A stretch of DNA of 64,000 nt from NCBI GenBank assembly GCA_046348685.1, contig JAXMDT010000006.1, forward strand, positions 34,790 through 98,789, read 5' to 3'. The notes beneath the pieces are model-generated. The model ran no database searches, had not been told where the DNA came from, and saw nothing but the letters and a program-made list of their open reading frames with translations. This document shows, piece by piece, positions 15,816 to 22,783 of this stretch (within the stretch, counting starts at the first letter, position 1; each line of letters opens with the position of its first letter). The position numbers were made by a program, and so were the translations under genes. The DNA comes from JAXMDT01 sp046348685. Lineage in GTDB: Bacteria; Pseudomonadota; Alphaproteobacteria; Rickettsiales; UBA998.

Positions 15816-16583
15816 CTAATCTTCCTTTTTAGCCGGTTCCAACTCAGCGACTTCCGCGCTAGGGAGCACTCCAAGGCGCCGCGCGACTTCCTGATACGCT
15901 TCTTCGATATCGCCTAAATCACGGCGGAAGCGATCCTTGTCCAGCTTCTCATTGGTTTTGACATCCCACAGGCGGCAAGAATCCGGGCTGATTTCATCAG
16001 CGAGCAGAATACGCGAACGCCCATCTTCCGTGTAGGAACGGCCAAATTCAATTTTGAAATCAACAAGCTTGATACCGACGCCGAGGAACAGGCCGGACAG
16101 GAAATCATTGATGCGCAAAGTCATCATACGGATTTCCTCAACTTCCATCGGATCGGCGATGTCGAACGCAAAGATCAGCTCTTCGGAAATAAATGGATCA
16201 CCCAGCTTATCGTTCTTCAGGCAATATTCAACGATCGGCATTTTAAGCGCCATGCCTTCATCCAGCCCAAAGCGCTCGGCGAAACTACCCGCCGCTACAT
16301 TGCGCACAATGACTTCCAGCGGAATGATCTCCACGGCGCGGATCAGCTGCTCGCGCATATTGAGCGTGCGGATGAAGTGGGTCGGAATGCCCATATCGCC
16401 AAGACGGGTCATGAAGAATTCGGAAATGCGGTTATTAATCACGCCCTTGCCGCGGATCGTGCCTTTTTTCTTATTGTTGAACGCAGTCGCATCATCCTTG
16501 AAATGCTGGATAAGCGTACCCGGTTCCGGGCCTTCAAAGAGTTGCTTTGCCTTGCCCTCATAGATCGGAATTTTTTTGGCCAT
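15816..16583 (-). CDS. purC: SAICAR synthetase
   Basis: Phosphoribosylaminoimidazole-succinocarboxamide synthase ligates aspartate to CAIR in purine synthesis. The start IPIYEGKAKQLFEG, the substrate-binding segment ADEISPDSCRLWD and the helix LSGLFLGVGIKLVDFKIEFG are typical. From the ATG at 16583 it is 255 residues, the usual family start. An ATG ten codons upstream (16613) is also open. The C-terminus ends in a short charged tail. It is separated from purS by the small plus-strand gene at 15592. Confidence 0.95.
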   Translation of the reverse strand: MAKKIPIYEGKAKQLFEGPEPGTLIQHFKDDATAFNNKKKGTIRGKGVINNRISEFFMTRLGDMGIPTHFIRTLNMREQLIRAVEIIPLEVIVRNVAAGSFAERFGLDEGMALKMPIVEYCLKNDKLGDPFISEELIFAFDIADPMEVEEIRMMTLRINDFLSGLFLGVGIKLVDFKIEFGRSYTEDGRSRILLADEISPDSCRLWDVKTNEKLDKDRFRRDLGDIEEAYQEVARRLGVLPSAEVAELEPAKKED

Positions 16584-16798
16584 ACGTGGATTTTGCCCTA
16601 ATTTATGCAACATATGCTTTTCTCTTACTGAAGTTTGCCGCCGAGAGCAATGATATATAGGCCGGAGATGTAAAATTTAAAGCCAGAAGGTCAAAAAGGT
16701 TGATTTGCCTTAAGCTACTGGCAAGGTAAGGTATTTTCATAAATCAGTTGCTCGGCCTTCACACCTATATTACATACACCCGCAAACTGGAGGAAATG

Positions 16799-17122
16799 AT
16801 GACCACATTCGACGACCGCGACCGCGCTTTTGAAAACAAATTCGCCCACGACCAGGAACTGCAATTCAAGGTCCTTGCTCGTCGCAACAAGCTGCTCGGG
16901 CTATGGGCGGCAGCGCAGCTCGGTAAGTCCGGTGAAGATGCGACGGCCTATGCGAAAGAAGTCGTCCTTGCCGATTTTGAGGAAGCGGGCGACGGAGACG
17001 TGCTGCGCAAAGTACTGGGTGATCTGGGGAAAGCCGGCATCAAAATGAGCGATGTGGAATTACGCGCTAAAATGGACAGTCTCCTTGATGAAGCCAAAAA
17101 GCAGGTCATGGCGGAAGTTTAG
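16799..17122 (+). CDS. DUF1476 protein, zeta-type inhibitor subunit of F1Fo-ATPase
   Basis: The ~107-residue protein has the DUF1476 pattern FDDRDRAFENKFAHDQELQFKV at its start. Members of this family are the alphaproteobacterial zeta subunit, whose N-terminus inserts into F1 and blocks ATP hydrolysis in the same way as mitochondrial IF1. The rest is a four-helix bundle (KLLGLWAAAQLG...). Two adjacent ATGs (16796, 16799) follow GGAGG. The second has the better five-base spacing and gives the usual MTTF start. It is divergent from purC. Its presence is one of the best alphaproteobacterial markers in the window. Confidence 0.9.
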   Translation: MTTFDDRDRAFENKFAHDQELQFKVLARRNKLLGLWAAAQLGKSGEDATAYAKEVVLADFEEAGDGDVLRKVLGDLGKAGIKMSDVELRAKMDSLLDEAKKQVMAEV

Positions 17123-17180
17123 TGTCATTCCGGTATAGACCGTTATTCACGATTTTTTCTGGAACTAGAAATTAAGTAAG

Positions 17181-17209
17181 CCGTAGACCCCGGTCTGCGC
17201 CGAGGTGAT
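17181..17209. repeat. degenerate copy of the GC-rich palindrome
   Basis: CGTAGACCCCGGTCTGCGCC and the next eight bases match the middle copy of the GIY-YIG element (26012-26039) at most positions. It lies in the gap between two convergent genes. Confidence 0.5.
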
Positions 17210-17212
17210 ATC

Positions 17213-18562
17213 TTAAGTGGTTTTGAATCTAATTTCGACGCCAAGCCCGGGCTGTTTATCTCTGAAAGACATTTCTGCATTGTGAAGCTTTAAAATCGCA
17301 TCGACGACGCTGAGACCAATGCCGGTGCCCGGTGTGGTTCGGCTTTCCTCGAGCCGGAAAAAGCGCTCTTTTACTTTGTTATGATAGGCATTCGGAATGC
17401 CCGGGCCGCGATCTTCAATAGTGAGAATGATCGTATCATTATCCGCCACGGCTTTGAGCATGACACTCCCCTTAGCGGGCGAAAATTTGATGGCGTTGTC
17501 GAGCAGGTTGGCAATTGCCTGGGTAAGCAGCTGGCGATCGCCAGTGATATGCAATCCGGGTGACACATGCGAGGTGATGGCAACCTGCTTTTCTTCCGCC
17601 AGCGGCAAATAAAAATCGAGCACATCATCCAGTATATCGGAAAGCGCGATATCGGAAAAATGATCCGCTTCCACGCGCGACTCCGCACGCGAGATGACAA
17701 GCAGCGCATCGCACAGATCGCGCAGGCGGTCGATTTCGGCAATGGCTTCGGATAGCGGCTGGCGCATATTATCCGGAGTGGCCGGCAGTGCCAGCATATG
17801 TTCGAGGCGCAGGCGATGGCGATTAAGTGGTGTGCGAAGATCATGCGCCATATTGTCCGAGGTGGCGCGCACGTTATCGATCAGTTCATTGATGCGGCCG
17901 AGCATACGGTTGAAGTTTTCACCCAGCTGATCGAATTCGTCATGGCTGCCGGTGACCGGCACGCGTGCGGAAAGATCGCCCTCCATGAGGATGCGGCATG
18001 TATGATTTACCTGGCGCAGCTTGCGCGTGATGAAAAGCGTAATCAGCGTGCTGCAGAAAATAGCGGCGGCGAGGGAAAGCAGGAAGTCGGTAAACAGGCG
18101 GCTGATAACGATCTGCTCAATCTTCCGTACATGTTTTAAGCTGTATCCAATGATAAACTGGCCGCCTTCGGAATAGCGATGGTATCGGATAAGATATTCA
18201 TCGCCCCCCATATGGAGCCTATAATATTTTTCACGCTTTTCCGGCATATGCGGAATATAATCCAGATTGCCTTCCAGCTTGCGCCCATGCGGGTCAAAAT
18301 AGGCGATGATGAATAAATTTTCTTCATCATTATCCAGCAATGCACTGATAAGGTTTAGCGCGCGCGGCGTGAGATTGTGGCCAAGGGCGGAATCGACTTC
18401 GCTATATTCCTGCTCGACAATTCCCCGCACCTCACGCAGCGCTTCCTGTACGGTGCCATAATAAATCAAAGTGCGCAGCACCAGCAGCACCACGAAAAAT
18501 GCCAGAAAGCACAGCATTGTCAGCCTGAAGCTATAAGACTTGAGTACGGGCTTATGCCACAT
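17213..18562 (-). CDS. membrane sensor histidine kinase
   Basis: The 449-residue two-component sensor, counted from the ATG at 18562, has TM1 at residues ~15-34, a ~115-residue periplasmic domain, TM2 at ~157-179 and a HAMP linker. A HisKA domain carries the phospho-acceptor His240 in NMAHDLRTPLN, and an HATPase domain has an N box (ANLLDNAIKFSP), G1 (IEDRGPGIP) and G2 (GTGIGLSVV). All catalytic motifs are intact. Its start overlaps the regulator stop by 11 bases, so the pair is cotranslated. The periplasmic domain is not recognised, so the stimulus is unknown. Confidence 0.92.
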   Translation of the reverse strand: MWHKPVLKSYSFRLTMLCFLAFFVVLLVLRTLIYYGTVQEALREVRGIVEQEYSEVDSALGHNLTPRALNLISALLDNDEENLFIIAYFDPHGRKLEGNLDYIPHMPEKREKYYRLHMGGDEYLIRYHRYSEGGQFIIGYSLKHVRKIEQIVISRLFTDFLLSLAAAIFCSTLITLFITRKLRQVNHTCRILMEGDLSARVPVTGSHDEFDQLGENFNRMLGRINELIDNVRATSDNMAHDLRTPLNRHRLRLEHMLALPATPDNMRQPLSEAIAEIDRLRDLCDALLVISRAESRVEADHFSDIALSDILDDVLDFYLPLAEEKQVAITSHVSPGLHITGDRQLLTQAIANLLDNAIKFSPAKGSVMLKAVADNDTIILTIEDRGPGIPNAYHNKVKERFFRLEESRTTPGTGIGLSVVDAILKLHNAEMSFRDKQPGLGVEIRFKTT

Positions 18563-19226
18563 CGAGCTTGTATCCCACCCCGCGTAGCGTATGGATGAGG
18601 GGCTTTTCAAAACCTTTGTCGATTTTCTGACGCAACCGGCTGATCTGCGCATCGATCAGGTTGGTCTGCGGATTGAAGTGGAAATCCCATACGCCTTCGA
18701 GCAGCATCGTGCGCGTGATGACCTGTCCGGGGCGACGCATCATGTATTCAAGGAGGCGGAATTCACGGTTGAGGAGCGCAATCTCCTTTCCCGAGCGCAT
18801 GACTTTCCGGTGCAGCAGATTAAGCTCGAGGTCGGAAAATTTAAGCACTGTCTGCTCGGTGGGCGACGCGGTGCGGCGTACCAAGGCTTCGACACGGGCC
18901 AGCAGTTCGGCAAAGGAAAACGGTTTGGTGAGATAATCGTCGCCGCCGGAGCGCAGTCCTTTGATGCGTTCTTCAACCTGATTCAGCGCGCTCAGCACCA
19001 GGGCAGGGGTGTGGTTGCTTGACTGGCGGAGCGTCTGTATCATGGCGAGGCCGTCGATCTTCGGCAACATGCGGTCAACGACAAGTGCATCGTATATGCC
19101 CTCCGTTGCCATATAGAGGCCTTCCATGCCATCTTTCGCCCAGTCAGCATTATGGCCCGCTTCTTTCAGGCCATCGGTTATGTACTGGCCGGTAACCTCA
19201 TCATCCTCTACGATCAATATGTGCAT
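18552..19226 (-). CDS. OmpR-family response regulator
   Basis: The 224-residue regulator has a receiver domain with acidic pocket EDDE (residues 7-10), phospho-acceptor Asp51 in VVDRMLP and the conserved Lys in YLTKPFSF. The C-terminal winged-helix DNA-binding domain ends LIHTLRGVGYKLDVA. It belongs to the CusR/QseB-like group. It precedes and overlaps the kinase gene. No target gene is obvious; nhaA and a small secreted protein lie beyond its promoter region. Confidence 0.93.
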   Translation of the reverse strand: MHILIVEDDEVTGQYITDGLKEAGHNADWAKDGMEGLYMATEGIYDALVVDRMLPKIDGLAMIQTLRQSSNHTPALVLSALNQVEERIKGLRSGGDDYLTKPFSFAELLARVEALVRRTASPTEQTVLKFSDLELNLLHRKVMRSGKEIALLNREFRLLEYMMRRPGQVITRTMLLEGVWDFHFNPQTNLIDAQISRLRQKIDKGFEKPLIHTLRGVGYKLDVA

Positions 19227-19265
19227 TGCTCTACTATGCCGGTAAAATATTCAGTCGCTGCATCG

Positions 19266-19309
19266 AAAAAAGGAATGCCGTGGGATAGGGAGCATTCCGC
19301 ACGGCATTC
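19266..19309 (-). terminator. terminator of the small secreted-protein gene
   Basis: On the minus strand a ten-pair stem (GAATGCCGTG/CACGGCATTC, 19309-19273) with a 17-base loop is followed by CCTTTTTT. It lies about 150 bases after the stop of the 19457-19717 gene and before the regulator gene. Confidence 0.65.
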
Positions 19310-19456
19310 TAGCTGAAAAGGGATTGTGTAAAAGGGATAATTTTCACAATTATCGCCAGGGGCGCTCAGATTCCTGCACATTGGGATGATGGCGTAATGG
19401 CACTAACAGCTCTCATCCATTAGAATCATGCGCGCGCCCGGCGTAATTGCTACACG

Positions 19457-19717
19457 CTAGTTGGTCTTGGTCGTGCCAGTCCCTTCCGCGCATTTCAGAT
19501 ATTGGGCGTGATCGTTCGGATATTGCTTCATGCATTTATCCTGCAGCGCTTTTTTAGCTGCCGCCGTGTTCGATGCGACTACATGCGATTTCGCTGTAGC
19601 GCTGGCGGTCTTTGCAGGCGTGGTGGTATGAACGGTTTTTGCAGGCTCGGCCGCAACTGCGCCCATCGCCAGCATAGCGACTGCTAAAAAAGCAGGAACG
19701 GATTTCGTGAAAGTCAT
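19457..19717 (-). CDS. small secreted protein, unknown function
   Basis: The 86-residue protein has a clear Sec signal peptide (MTFTKSVPAFLAVAMLAMGAV, cleavage after AVAA at about residue 23). The mature part is Thr/Ala/Lys-rich and then has KKALQDKCMKQYPNDHAQYLKCAEG, with two cysteines that could form a disulfide in the periplasm. GGAGA lies 7 bases before the ATG. It resembles many short periplasmic proteins of alphaproteobacteria, and I cannot assign a role. It is divergent from nhaA. Confidence 0.7.
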   Translation of the reverse strand: MTFTKSVPAFLAVAMLAMGAVAAEPAKTVHTTTPAKTASATAKSHVVASNTAAAKKALQDKCMKQYPNDHAQYLKCAEGTGTTKTN

Positions 19718-19854
19718 AGTGAATCTCCTATTTGTGTATGTGGTTATTCGCCACGAGCCGGATCATGGCACAGCCCTTCTTTCGTGACTGTGACAGGGAC
19801 GTGAAATCGACGTAATGTTTGACGCAGGGATTCTTTGCCCTCATAAACGGGACC

Positions 19855-21042
19855 ATGTCAGAAACAAGAGCAACGAACCCATTCAAAAAATTCTTCGCGC
19901 TGGAATCGGCGGGAGGCATTGTCCTTTTTCTGGTGGCGGTGCTGGCGCTGCTGTGTGCTAATAGCCCGCTCGCCGAGGCGTATCATGCATTTGTACACTT
20001 CCCTCTCGGTATTTCTCTAGGCGGAATCGGATTTTCCGCTCCACTGGAATTATGGATCAATGATGGATTGATGGCCATTTTCTTTTTGCTCGTCGGCATG
20101 GAAATCAAACGCGAATTGCTGGAAGGCGAGCTTTCGTCCCTCGGGCAGGCGGTTCTGCCATTTTTCGCGGCAGTTGGCGGTGTAGCACTGCCTGCGGTCA
20201 TTTATGTCTGTTTTAACTGGGAACATCCCGAAAACATGCGGGGCTGGGCTATTCCCACGGCAACCGATATTGCGTTTTCCATCGGCGTGCTGGCGCTTTT
20301 CGGCTCGCGTTTATCGCTGGGCCTGAAAGTGTTCCTGACGGCGGTAGCGGTGATCGATGACCTGATTGCGATTGTTGTGATTGCAGTGTTCTACACAAGC
20401 GAAATTTCAGAGCAAAATCTCCTGATGGCAGCGTTATGCCTGCTGGCGCTTGCCGTTTTCAATCGGCGAAAAGTCAACCTCTACTGGCCGTATTTGCTGG
20501 TGGGAGCGCTCATGTGGTATTTCACGCTGAAATCCGGTATCCATGCCACTATCGCCGGTGTGATGCTTGGCGCGATGATGCCTCTGAAACTGGAACGGCA
20601 TGGTAGCGGCTCCATGCTAAAGTATCTTGAGCATCTGCTGCAGCCTTGGGTTGTTTTTTTCATTATGCCTATTTTTGCTTTCGCTAACGCGGGTATCAAT
20701 TTTGAAGGAATTACCTTGGCGAGTCTTGCCGACCCGGTGCCGGCAGGAATCGCTGTAGGATTATTCGCCGGTAAGCAGATCGGTATTTTCACGACAGCGC
20801 TCATCCTGATTAAACTGGGAATAGCGCGCCTGCCAGAAGGCGCTACATGGGCGCAGTTTTATCTTGTCTGCATGATCGCCGGTATCGGCTTCACGATGAG
20901 CCTTTTTGTCGGCGGCCTGGCATTCCAGGACGCGCAGCATGCAACTTCAATACGCTTGGGCGTCATGCTAGGCTCGCTTGCTTCCGCCATCGTTGGCGGT
21001 GCGCTCCTTCATTTTACACTTAGAAAGCCTAAAACCTTGTGA
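19855..21042 (+). CDS. nhaA: Na+/H+ antiporter NhaA
   Basis: The ~395-residue inner-membrane antiporter expels Na+ (or Li+) in exchange for H+. The family start (KKFFALESAGGIVLF), the transport segment PTATDIAFSIGVLALFGSRL with the conserved Asp, and the adjacent aspartate pair in AVIDDLIAIVVI (equivalent to Asp163/Asp164) are all present, with about twelve hydrophobic helices. A TTG at 19819 opens the frame earlier, but the ATG at 19855 gives the normal family start. The last 34 bases overlap the 3' end of convergent mutY. Confidence 0.96.
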   Translation: MSETRATNPFKKFFALESAGGIVLFLVAVLALLCANSPLAEAYHAFVHFPLGISLGGIGFSAPLELWINDGLMAIFFLLVGMEIKRELLEGELSSLGQAVLPFFAAVGGVALPAVIYVCFNWEHPENMRGWAIPTATDIAFSIGVLALFGSRLSLGLKVFLTAVAVIDDLIAIVVIAVFYTSEISEQNLLMAALCLLALAVFNRRKVNLYWPYLLVGALMWYFTLKSGIHATIAGVMLGAMMPLKLERHGSGSMLKYLEHLLQPWVVFFIMPIFAFANAGINFEGITLASLADPVPAGIAVGLFAGKQIGIFTTALILIKLGIARLPEGATWAQFYLVCMIAGIGFTMSLFVGGLAFQDAQHATSIRLGVMLGSLASAIVGGALLHFTLRKPKTL

Positions 21043-22058
21043 TCGACGCGCGACAACGCGAGGGCAGAAATATCGTCCCGCGTGTACCAGTTCGGCGAGT
21101 TTTTCTTCTGCGGAATCTCCAAGAGATAAATGTCGCCCTTTAAGCGAAAATGCGAATAAACCTGGGTTATCTGCCCAAGCTTTTTTAAAGACTTTAGAGG
21201 GTATGACGTATCCTGAAAGGACAGGGATGAAGCGATCTCGTATTGCGGGAAACCATAAAGCCCCCCGAGAAGTTTTTCGCCGCGAGTTTCCAAGAATAAT
21301 TTCCCTGCAGCGTCGCGCGCTACAAGCACTATGCGTTCGCGTGTAGGAACGGCAGGTTTCTGTTTTGGCAGAGGATATGTTTCAGGCGCCGCTTTACCTT
21401 TGCAGCCTGTAGCGAGCGGACAAATAAAACATTTCGGCGCTTTCGGCGTGCAGATCATCGCGCCGATATCCATCATGGCCTGGTTGTGCGTGAATGGGTC
21501 GTGACGATCGAGCAGGCTGTCCGCCGCCTGCCAGAGTTCATCAGTCGAAAGGCCCTTGCTGGCATGCAAACGGTGCAGGACGCGTTTCACATTCGCTTCC
21601 ATCACCGGCACCGGCAGATGGTAAGCAAATGCCGCTACTGCATGCGCGGTGTTACGGCCAATGCCGGGCAGCGCCATAAGCTCCTCTACAGTTTTCGGCA
21701 GGGCGGGGGCCGCTGCTTTCGCCGCCGCATGCAGATTGCGCGCCCGGCTGTAATATCCCATACCTTCCCAGGCCTTTAATACTTTTTCCTGCGGTGCGTC
21801 TGCCAGGGCCTGCAGGGTTGGAAACTGCTCGAGAAATGGACGGTAAAAACGCTCAAGGACAGTTTTCACCTGCGTCTGCTGCAGCATGATCTCGCTGATG
21901 TAAATAGCGTAAGCGTCCTCAGTGTTGCGCCAGGGCAGGTCTTTGCGGCCATGTCGGGCATACCATTCAGAAAGATGCACGGCAGCATTGTTTAGAGCGC
22001 CCGCAGACGCTATATTAGTATGTGAGCCTGTTTTGCGCAGGCGGGAGGATCGTTTCAT
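21009..22058 (-). CDS. mutY: A/G-specific adenine glycosylase
   Basis: The 349-residue enzyme should remove adenine mispaired with 8-oxoguanine. The catalytic Glu56 (ISEIMLQQT), the helix-hairpin-helix LPGIGRNTA (residues ~130-138), the [4Fe-4S] ligands Cys203, Cys210, Cys213, Cys219 and a C-terminal NUDIX-like domain are present. The position of E. coli Asp138 is Glu154 here (VMEANVKRV), an unusual substitution. The ATG at 22058 overlaps the ATG of the divergent SGNH gene. A GTG about 26 codons in would give a more standard N-terminus. Confidence 0.93.
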   Translation of the reverse strand: MKRSSRLRKTGSHTNIASAGALNNAAVHLSEWYARHGRKDLPWRNTEDAYAIYISEIMLQQTQVKTVLERFYRPFLEQFPTLQALADAPQEKVLKAWEGMGYYSRARNLHAAAKAAAPALPKTVEELMALPGIGRNTAHAVAAFAYHLPVPVMEANVKRVLHRLHASKGLSTDELWQAADSLLDRHDPFTHNQAMMDIGAMICTPKAPKCFICPLATGCKGKAAPETYPLPKQKPAVPTRERIVLVARDAAGKLFLETRGEKLLGGLYGFPQYEIASSLSFQDTSYPLKSLKKLGQITQVYSHFRLKGDIYLLEIPQKKNSPNWYTRDDISALALSRVDHKVLGFLSVK

Positions 22059-22686
22059 GCGCGCACGTTTTATTGTTTCTCTCCTGGTATGGGTATTTCT
22101 GGCCGTATCGTCAACCCCGGCTTTCGCGGGGCCAACGGTTAGAATTACTATCTTCGGCGACGATCTAACCAGCGGCTACGGCATCAGCAATCCGGATGAC
22201 AAGTTGCAAGCGATATTATCGGCCAAACTTAAAAAAGATGCCTTGAATGCTACGGTCACGAATTTGAGCCTTGATGGGGAAACCACTTCCACTGCGCTCA
22301 AACGTCTTCCCCAAATTGCTGCAAATCCCACAGAGATTCTTATTTTAGCGCTGGGTAATAACGATGCGCTCCGCCAGACCGATCCCGAAATCATACGTAA
22401 TAATCTAGACCAGATTTTGACTCAGATGGAAGGCCGGTCTTATACGTTGTTTACAGGTGCACGGGCACGCCCTGGATCCGGAACGGAATATGCCTTGCAT
22501 TTTAACAACGTTTTCCCCGAGCTCTCCGAGCATCATAAAGTTATATTTTATCCATTCCTGCTCGAGGGTATCGCAGGTAAAACTGAGTATTTCCAGCGCG
22601 ACGGCGTTCATCCTAATGAAGAGGGTGTCCAAGAGATGGCGGATAAATTATACCCCGTCATGGTGCAGATGGTTCGCAAATACTAA
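22057..22686 (+). CDS. secreted SGNH/GDSL-like protein lacking the catalytic serine
   Basis: The 209-residue protein has a signal peptide (residues 1-24, ...STPAFA|GP) and the fold of TesA-type lysophospholipase/arylesterases. Block I reads FGDDLTSGYG instead of GDS, so the nucleophile position is Asp36. Block III (LGNND) and block V (DGVHPNEEG, with the Asp-His pair) are kept. It may be a non-catalytic binder or use another mechanism. GGAGG precedes the ATG at 22057. An open frame extends 45 codons upstream but crosses into mutY and lacks a signal peptide. Confidence 0.8.
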   Translation: MRARFIVSLLVWVFLAVSSTPAFAGPTVRITIFGDDLTSGYGISNPDDKLQAILSAKLKKDALNATVTNLSLDGETTSTALKRLPQIAANPTEILILALGNNDALRQTDPEIIRNNLDQILTQMEGRSYTLFTGARARPGSGTEYALHFNNVFPELSEHHKVIFYPFLLEGIAGKTEYFQRDGVHPNEEGVQEMADKLYPVMVQMVRKY

Positions 22687-22783
22687 GTTATTTACTTTTT
22701 TGCACGCTTTAAAAATTCGCTGATTGCGCTTGCGCTGACCTAAAAAAAGCCTAGGCTCTCCCTGCAATAAAAAGGAGTAGACC

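Noticed and set aside
22687..22783. TPP riboswitch ahead of thiC
   Set aside because: The 97-base gap shows neither the CUGAGA nor the later conserved core of the element, and it is too short for a full aptamer plus expression platform.
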